64,000 bases of DNA from Pestalotiopsis fici W106-1. Its lineage: Eukaryota > Ascomycota > Sordariomycetes > Amphisphaeriales > Sporocadaceae. Shown piece by piece: positions 56,359 to 64,000 of the stretch (positions are counted from its first letter, which is position 1; each line of letters begins with the position of its first letter). Location: NCBI RefSeq assembly GCF_000516985.1, contig NW_006917101.1, positions 1,480,834 to 1,544,833 on the forward strand. Reading direction: 5' to 3'. The notes beneath the pieces are model-generated. The model worked only from the letters and a program-made list of their open reading frames with translations, was not told the origin of the DNA and searched no databases. The position numbers were made by a program, and so were the translations under genes.

Positions 56359-58002
56359 CGATGTGCCACTTTGTATCTGGTCAAGTGCGGCTACTAGTGG
56401 GACGAGATTCTTGTTTGTACAGGAATGACTTTCGTTCCTCTCAGTGTGCATGCTAGCTTTTGCATTGGGAAAGATATATTTAGTACTTCCACTTCCTCAA
56501 CGCAGTCGAATCATGAGATGAGCTTTGAAGAATATGGCTTGCAGGCAGCGACGCCACTACTGAAGGTAAGTAAGTCTTGGTCAACATGTCTCACGAATAT
56601 CTGGAGCTTGGGAAGGCCGCGGGAATAGTAATCAAACGAAGGAAAAAAAAAATTAAAGGTTGAACAGATGAGTAATATCACGACATGAATATTGTAGAAG
56701 CAGTTTCGTATTTATAACTCAACAAAGTCCGAACAGCTTTGATCCAGTGGAGCGAATGAGTGCGAGCTTGGCCATAGTCGGAACGAGGATATTTCAATCA
56801 TGCGATTTAGGCGACAGAGGACACTTGGGCCAAGAGCTCCAGCGTACGGTCTACCAATGAGAGGTAGCTTGAAGAGTAGTGAACTATCAGGTGCTCCATC
56901 CCATTACGTATACAACAACCCGTCCAATAACAATGAGTCGGAGATATTTTGCGTTTCCGGGGTTTGATTCGGGGTCGACATGGACGACACGGCGTATAGC
57001 CAGCCAATCAGCGGAAAGCAAGCCCGATGTGACAGTGTGGAGGTGTTGCGATTCCATGGTTTCGTCAGCTCTTGAGGTCTGTGTTCAACACGAAACGGAA
57101 CATTTCTATACATTTTCTCCTTATCTATGCACATTTCTGTTTTCAACTATCCTGAGTTCATCATTTTTTTTCCTTTCCTCTACGAAACCCTTTGCATTTC
57201 ATGCGTGCCTGCCAATGAATACTTAGCTGCAGAATTGCATCATCGCATGATCGCACTTTTGTATGTACGCTTGGTTTTCCAGTCTTAGATATTCCGAGCA
57301 TGCATATAACATTGTGACGCCGATATATATATATATATATATATATATATGGGAAATGCATGCGGGTATCCCGAATGACTGAATGTGTATAGTCCGACTC
57401 GCTTAGCATGGTAGGTTTTGATGATTGTCCCTTGCAATGGACCCGCCCGCCATTAATTGGTCCGCCTTACGCCTCCAGTCAACCCCCTGGCTCCCGATTG
57501 CAACCTTGAATATGTATGTTCCGACCAAGGAAAAAAGAAGATAATGACTGCACGTGGGTGCGGGAATACACGTGCTGGGATCCCCGCCTACCTTTTGGGT
57601 TACACCTGCTTGAAGTTCAATCCCTGGCATGTAACGTATCCGTAATAGCAAATCGTGGTCGGGGCTTTACTTCCTTACCCGTCATGATAGCTTTCGGGCT
57701 TTGCAAAGAAGTCTAGCAACATACTTGCATTTTTCAAAGTATTCAAGGTATGACAGCCAAAACATCAAAGAAGTTCAGAGATGCTCTACATAAGCCGGTT
57801 TGACGGAGTTACTGGTTAGGTAGGAAGTGCTTTACTGTCTTATTGAATATAAAGATGTATTGAATCACCAGACAGATAGTGATTATATTTGTGCTCGCCA
57901 TTCAATCACTACAAATTCAATTCATATTCTGTCATCGGAGCCCTTCCGTTTTCACAAACGCACATATAGTCATATATACAAGTGCAGCTTGCCATTGTCA
58001 CC
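56359..58002. other. intergenic, about 1.6 kb, with AT microsatellite
   Basis: AT-rich DNA without a supported gene. It contains an (AT)14 repeat and short unrelated frames. Confidence 0.5.
57323..57350. repeat. (AT)14 microsatellite
   Basis: Fourteen uninterrupted AT units in intergenic DNA. Confidence 0.9.
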
Positions 58003-58740
58003 ATGCGTTTCACTAGTACTGGTATGTAACTTGCCCATGAACACACATATCTCCTGACCGTCAGCTAACCCGACTATCCCCTTGCCCATAGTCAGCTCCT
58101 TGCTGCCTTTACCCCTGCTTACCCTTGCCGTGCCACACAAGGAAAGCCAACCAGATCGTTTAGCCCGGAGTCGTTCGCCTAGGGGCCATTGGGAATCTGG
58201 GATGCTGCGGCGGGTACAACATTGATCGGAGCTGTGGTGGCCACAGCAAGTCCTCCAATGAAAAATATTTGGGTTATCAAAATATCTATCAGTTCGCCAA
58301 ATTATCAGGCAAAGGGGCTAGAAAAGATGAATCGCCAGTATTTTATTATCATCTGAATATGGCAATCACGGACGGGAAAATATCATTCACAAGGACGGGG
58401 GGGGGGGGGGGGGGGGTAAGTGGAGCTTTGATACTCCAAAATGACACAGACTTTACTGCCCTTTAAAATCAATAAGTGACTATGGGCCCGTGATCACATC
58501 GCGTGATGGATGCCGGGTATGGAGAGCCAAGCAGTCCCGGGAATGACCAGGTTGGCCCGGAACCGGACTGCACCATCACGGACCCCCCCACAAGAACTCA
58601 TCGGGACCTGCTACGCCTGTGCAGATGTCTCCGGTGATACGGCCCAGTTTGATGACGGAGACGGCCGTGTGCGTATTTGTTTCAGTGCCCCGGCCATAAC
58701 GCTAGGCTGTGCCGCACAATGTAGAAATCTGACTGCATAA
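58003..58740 (+). pseudogene. candidate decayed gene for a small secreted Cys-containing protein
   Basis: An ATG at 58003 starts a short exon (to 58021) that joins in frame, over an intron with GTATGT and CCATAG ends, to a hydrophobic signal-peptide-like stretch (SSLLPLPLLTLAVP); this frame stops at 58223. Beyond it, other frames contain Cys-rich pieces: GCCGGYNIDRSCGG just before 58250, and CYACADVSGDTAQFDDGD with two further Cys pairs ending at a stop at 58738-58740. A C7 run at about 58583-58589 separates two frames that look continuous with each other, and a G20 run sits in the middle. This suggests a small secreted protein broken by frameshifts, or errors in the homopolymers. No family is recognised, and the whole reading could be chance. 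Confidence 0.3.
58397..58416 (+). repeat. poly-G tract (20 G)
   Basis: Twenty G followed by TAAGTGG, so the 3' end of the run forms a GTAAGT-like donor sequence. It is the second long plus-strand G run in the window. Confidence 0.9.
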
Positions 58741-59004
58741 TCGCTCACCCCTCGTAAGCAATCACGCAATTTTCGAACCAACGAGAGCATTCGCAGTCTT
58801 GTTTACTAGTGGAAAACATCACATAAAACCCATCATTGGCTAAAGTGACCCACATGTACCAGTTTGTCGCTTGAATGACGGTGCATTTCAGATCAGGACT
58901 ATTGGGATAATTGCTCGGCTGGTGCACGATTCTTTGAAATTTTCTCCTCCGCTCCTATCGTTGCATGCAATATTGCAAAGCTCTTCATTAGCCATCACCT
59001 TAGT

Positions 59005-59949
59005 ATGACCTCCTCAGCGCTCCCCTCAAACGGCGAGCTCGTCAATATTGGCACGCATTCTTTGGCGCTTTACACTCATGGCCCAGCTCCAACCAGCCCA
59101 AATGATCCCGTCGCGATATTTATATCAGGCGTCGCTAGCGATGCTCTAAACTGGCAAGCGGTGGTTCGCCTTCTCGGTACATCGGTACGAAACTACACCT
59201 ACGACCGCTCTGGGTTTCGCAATTCAGACGCCTCGCCGCTCGCCCCCTCGGCGGAAAATGTGGCTTTGGAGCTCTCTCTTCTCATTGAAAAGGCCCCCAT
59301 TCCGAACCCTTTGATCCTGGTCGGGCACTCGTGGGCCGGCGTGCTCATACACGAGTACATTGCCCTCAAGGGCACAGACCAAATCGCCGGTCTTGTGCTC
59401 GTGGACGCCAACCATGAGACGTCGCCACTGGTCATGAACGTAAATGATCCGATTCTCTGGAATGTCATCGCCGCAAATGTGGACCCCTACATTGGCTGGG
59501 GCTTGGAGACAAATCACAAGTTTACGCAGGCAGAGTGGGATGCGTTCAAGGTTGTGAAAACAAAGGATAAACACAAGCTGGCTGTCCAAAAAGAGGATGA
59601 GAACTACATGCCAAGTTTCGAGAAACTGCGGGAAAAGCAACTGAGTAAGAAGCAGCCGCTTCTCGGAAACAAACCAGTCTACGTGATTGGGGGTACGCGA
59701 AGCAGAGATTGGAGTGGTTTGTATAACGCGGGTGTAGCAATTGAAAACGGAACCGAGGAGGAGAGGAGCTATGTAAGAGAGCTGATCAAGACGATCGATG
59801 CGAAGAATGAGGGTATCATGAAGGAGTTCTTAAAACTCTCCACAAGGAGTGAGCTTGTCTTTGCTACTGAGAGTGGCCACTTTGTGCAAATCACTCAGCC
59901 GGAAATCGTCGTTGGTGGGATAGAATGGGCCATCGGTAACCTTTCATAA
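59005..59949 (+). CDS. alpha/beta-fold hydrolase
   Basis: A single exon of 314 codons. The fold's landmarks are in order: the oxyanion strand VAIFISGVASDALNWQ, YDRSGFRNSDAS, the nucleophile elbow GHSWAG (Ser near residue 110) after LILVGHS, LVLVDANHE following the next strand, and the C-terminal His in ATESGHFVQITQPE. The acid is probably the Asp in VDANHE or a later acidic residue. There is no signal peptide, so it is likely cytosolic. The substrate is unknown; relatives are annotated as generic hydrolases or epoxide-hydrolase-like enzymes. Family is certain, role open. Confidence 0.88.
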   Translation: MTSSALPSNGELVNIGTHSLALYTHGPAPTSPNDPVAIFISGVASDALNWQAVVRLLGTSVRNYTYDRSGFRNSDASPLAPSAENVALELSLLIEKAPIPNPLILVGHSWAGVLIHEYIALKGTDQIAGLVLVDANHETSPLVMNVNDPILWNVIAANVDPYIGWGLETNHKFTQAEWDAFKVVKTKDKHKLAVQKEDENYMPSFEKLREKQLSKKQPLLGNKPVYVIGGTRSRDWSGLYNAGVAIENGTEEERSYVRELIKTIDAKNEGIMKEFLKLSTRSELVFATESGHFVQITQPEIVVGGIEWAIGNLS

Positions 59950-60311
59950 TATTGTGTTATAATCTGGTCCCGTCCAACCGCTATCAATATTTAGCATCGT
60001 ATATACTACATTTAACTGATATTGATGACAGATTCTGTTAGAGAGATTACGTTGTCTATGACGGATGAACCCGATTGTTGCTTTTCAACCAGATTATGTG
60101 CGTGTATAAAGATAATGTACACAACTCTGAAAGAACATGACTAGGCGGACATCCTGGCTGAGTTTTTGTTTCGCACGACTTGAGCTGACTTCTCAACAAT
60201 AGTTACACAGTAAAATGCGATCGAGGCTACGAGTTTTTGATTATAAATTACGCTAACCTGGTCGATTCATGTGTTGGAGCATTCGAATTTATACCAATTC
60301 CAAAATCTTCA
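59950..60311. other. intergenic, AT-rich, no gene seen
   Basis: 362 bp after the hydrolase stop codon; nothing recognisable. Confidence 0.5.
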
Positions 60312-60575
60312 ATGTCACGTTATATTGTATTTATCAAACTTCTAGTTGTCGTTGTCGCTATTCGTAGTGTCGTTGGGATCTGCTGTCACTATGGAATCGT
60401 TCACGCTTGTCATCGTAGCATCGCTGATGTAGCATTCCCAAGCTCAGTTGAAAGATCTCTCAAGGGTAGGTAATCTGCAATCTTGGCTGTAGACGCCGCT
60501 AATCAGACATTTGTTCAAGTTCCTGGTTGCGAGACACGAAGGCAAATAGGCCCGGCTTCATATCTGTCGAATTGA
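60312..60575 (+). CDS. candidate small secreted Cys-containing protein, 69 residues
   Basis: Exon 60312-60465 starts with a strong signal-peptide-like segment (MSRYIVFIKLLVVVVAIRSV) followed by ICCHYGIVHACHRS. A 54-nt intron fits fungal rules (GTAGGT donor, GCTAATC branch, TTCAAG acceptor) and joins in frame to exon 60520-60575, which ends PGCETRRQIGPASYLSN and a TGA. The mature part has four Cys. Size, signal peptide and Cys content fit effector-like or defence-like fungal secreted proteins, but no family is recognised and no promoter motif was found. An alternative is a chance frame. Confidence 0.35.
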
Positions 60576-61255
60576 TTTTTTCAACCAAGTTTGCCTTGTG
60601 GACGAGAATCGACTATTGTCTGGCATTGTTGCACTGTGCAATTGATGCATTGGGGACGACAATGTAGACTTTGGCGTGCAGGGTCGCCTTTAGCGGTCAC
60701 TTCAGGTGCTGCGCTCTGCGGCCCCGCAGTGCTGCAGTGGCTACCAGAAGATGATTGCGGAACCCTTGGCAATCTTATGGACCTGTGGACACGAACATGT
60801 CAACGCGGGGCAACCCTCCCAAGATGCCGACACATGATAGCTATATCAAACATGAACGTCTCCAGAACAGGCCGGATCTGGGCCATTGAAAATAAATTTG
60901 TTCTGCCAGACGAAAACGCTCAGATCGCTCAACTGCATGGTGACCACAGTACGAAGTAGAGGAAGATATCCAGCGTCCTGCATTCGATCCGATTCGCTAG
61001 TATGCAGCGCGTAAGGGTGAGAGTGAGCGCGTATCGGTCGGTCAGCACGGTACTTGTAGCATTAAATCGCCCGGCTTGCGTGTCCAGCTTGACCTCATCC
61101 AATAGATGGTGCCGCTGACATAAATGCGGCATTGCTCCGCCGACAGGACCAGCCATCCTTCGCCTCCAAGTCCGCCACACCTTCTGGACCCTCACCTGCC
61201 CTCTCTCCATTACAACATGCGCAACTAGGCCCATGTTCTGTCGACGTAGACTGAC
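60576..61255. other. intergenic upstream of the PNP-NACHT gene
   Basis: 680 bp of promoter and leader. A 122-codon frame at 60591-60959 has no recognisable domain and is not called. Confidence 0.5.
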
Positions 61256-64000
61256 ATGGCCGACCAGAGCCAGTCTGTGGTCCCAAAAACGGGACCTCGC
61301 CGCCTGCAGCACGATGATTACACTGTCGCCATCATATGCCCCATGGGCGTCGAGCTCGCTCCCATACGTGCCTTGCTTGACGAGGAACACGAAAGTTTAA
61401 GCACCAGTCGCGACCAGAACGCCTACAAGCTCGGGATGATGGGCCTGCACAACGTCATCGTTGCTGTGATGCCAGAGATTGGGAACAATGCCGCTGCAAT
61501 GGTGATCACTCAGTTGCTCAACGACTTCAAGTGTGTGCGCTTTGGACTGCTGGTTGGGATTGGCGGCGGGGTCCCTGATGAAGACTACGACGATGACGAA
61601 CTGGAAGATATCCGTCTCGGTGACGTTGTCGTTAGCGAGTCCAAGGGGCCTTACGGGGGAGTAGTCCAATTTGACCGAGGGAAAAGCATGTCTAGCGGCT
61701 TTGTCAGGACAGGACATCCTAACAAGCCGCCACATCTACTCGCCAGCAGCGTTGAGATACTGAAGACTGAGCATGACCTCCACGGAATTAGCATATCCCG
61801 GTACCTCGAGGAAATGTACAATAGGTATCCGCAAATGCAAGCCAAGTATGGGCATCCAGGCTCAGATCGAGATCGTCTCTACCAAGCCACCTATCCACAC
61901 CAGGGTGGAACAACCTGCAAGAAGTGCGACCTTGCGCAGACAATTGTGCGGGAGGACCGAAAGGATCCTGGACCGCTCATTCATTACGGAACGATTGGTT
62001 CCTCGAATATGGTCATCAAGGACGCCCAGAAACGAGACGAATTGCGCGACATCATGGAGATCCTATGTGTTGATATGGAGGCTGCTGGACTGATGGACGT
62101 GTTCCCCTGCCTGGTTGTCCGTGGCATTTGCGACTACGCCGATTCCCACAAAACAAAGAAATGGCAGCCTTATGCCGCGTCCACCGCAGCCGCTTATACC
62201 AAAGAGCTCCTATCGCATATTCCTCCCGAGGCAGTAATGAAGACACAGGCCGTTACCCTAGAGCATTTGTCTATCAAGATTGACGAACTCACCCAAAGCA
62301 CGCAACAAGCCTCAAGCCGGTTTCAGTGTACGTAGTAATTGGATTGTTTTCTACGGCATCGACCTGACAAATGCATAGCTGCTGAAGAACAAGAGATTCT
62401 CGAGTGGCTCTCTCCAAAAGACATAGACTTCTCCAGCCCATACAATCAATCGCGACAAGTCCATACGCCCGGCACTGGGCAATGGTTGCTTGACGATGAA
62501 CGTTATCGAGACTGGCGGGATTTCTCACCCGGTCTACTATGGCTACGCGGTGCTGGTTAGTCATTTACCTGTCTCTACGAAGCAGAGCTAATTGGTATCA
62601 GCTGGTTGCGGAAAGACAATAATCTGGTAAGATTTCCAGAGAGTTCATTATGGTTACTTGCTAACTTTCTTCAGCTCCACTGCGATACATGACCTTCAAA
62701 CCTTGACTAAAGAAAGTCGCACAAGTAGCTTAGCCTACTGGTACTTCCGCTTCGATAACACCGGCTCACAAAACGTTTCCATCATGTTGCGATCCATTAT
62801 TAGACAGCTCAGTCCTTCACCGCTCTCTGCTGGAGTCCGAGCTCTTCGAGACAGGCATAAACAGGCTGGAAGCAATCCTTCACTAGACGAGCTCATTGCG
62901 ACTCTTCATCACACCCTCCACGACGCAATCGGGGATGTCTATGTTGTTCTTGATGCGCTGGATGAATGTCCAAGTACGGGAAAGCTAGGCCAAAGAGGAA
63001 AACTGCTGCAATATATCGAAAACTTGTTCTGTCAACCACGTTTCAACCTACACCTGCTCATCACAAGTCGGCCAGAACCAGACATCTGGACTAAAATGGG
63101 TCCCGTATCGCGCTATTCTGTCGATATCGAAGAACTTCTGAAAGCAGATGTCGAGAGATACGTCGATGCCGTACTGATGAACTCCAACTTAGGAAGTTGG
63201 GCTCACGCTAAGGAGAAGATCAGAGATAAGCTCCTTTCGTTCGGCGAAAGGTAAGTTCATTTGTTCCCCTCACTCATCAGTTTGCTCACATATTACCGCT
63301 AGACGATTTCGTTGGGCTGAACTGCAAATGAGGCGATTCACTCAATGTCCCACGGATAAGGATCTGGAAGATGCCTTGAAGAGCATCCCTCGAAGCTTGG
63401 AGGAATCATACCAAAAAGCTTTCGAATCAATACCTAACCGAAGCAGGGTGTATGTAAGGAAGATCATGATGTGGCTTGCTGTATCTTTGCTACCACTCAC
63501 TACCGAAGAGGTCGCCGCTGTGGTTGGTTTTCGAACCACCGACTTTCTTATCCATATCTGTACTACCCTTCTCGTTACGATCATAGATAAGTTCGATTCA
63601 GATATCATCAAGTTAGCTCATTTCTCAGTCAAGGAATTCCTTGTCGCTCAGCTACAAGAAGATGAAAGTTGGCAATGGTACCGTTTCTCCACCAATATGG
63701 CACATGAACACGTCGCATATACTGCACTCCAGGCATTAGTCGAGCCACGGGGTGAGCTGAGGCCCATCATCTTCTATGCCGCGGACTTTTGGCATCGTCA
63801 TGCAAGGGAGGGTCTGAAATCAAGATCGGCAAGTTTGCTTCAAAATCAAATAAACCGGTTTTTCGACCCAAATCATACGAATCAATTTCTTGGCTGGCTG
63901 GAAATATTAAAACGGCTGAGATCAAGGGTATACTCGGAGGATAATTTGCAACCATTATACTACGCATCACTCTTGGGTTTCGAGGCAACCGTGCGTGAGT
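61256..64000 (+). CDS. PNP-NACHT NOD-like receptor (3' end beyond window)
   Basis: Five exons so far: 61256-62327, 62379-62555, 62602-62626 (25 nt), 62675-63250 and 63303 to the window edge, still open; 849 codons. Residues 20-315 are a nucleoside phosphorylase (PNP_UDP_1) domain: YTVAIICPMGVELAPIRALL, FGLLVGIGGGVP, GDVVVSESKG, LCVDMEAAGLMD, and VVRGICDYADSHK. Then comes a NACHT module: LLWLRGAAGCGKT (Walker A, Lys 421), YVVLDALDECP (Walker B near Asp 518), and LHLLITSRPEPDI (sensor-like). A winged-helix-like part (MWLAVSLLPLTTEEVAAVV) and the start of a repeat (YYASLLGFEATV, ankyrin-like) follow. Fungal NLRs of this type are thought to act in non-self recognition and programmed cell death. 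The repeat type and length are not visible. Confidence 0.92.

Noticed and set aside
60591..60959. 122-codon plus-strand frame upstream of the NLR gene
   Set aside because: Cys/Trp-rich but without a signal peptide, domain or conserved pattern; probably chance.

Overview
The window is nuclear DNA of a filamentous ascomycete, most probably a Sordariomycete and plausibly Hypocreales. The reasons are: many introns of about 50-90 nt with GTRNGT-type donors and CTAAY branch points; fungal-only families (two Zn2Cys6 regulators, a Csm3/Swi3 fork-protection protein, a Dbp3-type helicase, fungal sugar porters, an AsaB-like oxygenase and a nucleoside phosphorylase-NACHT receptor); and loose gene spacing. 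No species can be named from the sequence alone. All gene models were built by hand by joining reading frames at splice sites that keep the frame. No alignment or transcript evidence was available.

Layout. 0-10 kb: Csm3/Swi3 and a complex I subunit share a divergent promoter. They are followed by a Zn2Cys6 regulator with a 24-nt microexon, a secreted FMN alpha-hydroxy-acid dehydrogenase with nine exons, and an ESCRT-III subunit. 10-20 kb: a DUF427 protein, a sugar porter with a cluster of CreA-like sites upstream, a second MFS carrier, a cytochrome P450 and a 2EXR/F-box-like protein. 20-32 kb: a PA-TM-RING ubiquitin ligase, a pisatin-demethylase-like P450 and a hexose transporter, separated by gene-poor stretches with a G26 run. 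32-41 kb: a housekeeping block with Rft1, the Dbp3 helicase and Mad2 (the last two divergent, with a heptamer repeat between them) and an unrecognised glycosylated membrane protein. 42-47 kb: an intronless beta-glucuronidase very like the bacterial enzyme, followed on the same strand by a sugar porter; together they look like a small glycoside-utilisation pair. 47-56 kb: a small orphan gene with a clear TATA box, an AsaB-like oxygenase, a second pisatin-demethylase-like P450 and a Zn2Cys6 regulator. This looks like a small specialised-metabolism neighbourhood, but no backbone synthase is present. 57-64 kb: gene-poor DNA with microsatellites and two weak candidates for small secreted Cys-containing proteins (one apparently decayed), then an alpha/beta hydrolase. 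The window ends inside a PNP-NACHT NLR-like receptor.

The most interesting item is the PNP-NACHT receptor at the right edge. It has the architecture of fungal NOD-like receptors, with an N-terminal domain related to nucleoside phosphorylases that act as ATP-cleaving immune effectors in bacteria. The beta-glucuronidase, the microexon-encoded zinc cluster, the CGATAAR heptamer repeat between DBP3 and MAD2, and the triple acidic repeat in Csm3 also deserve a second look.
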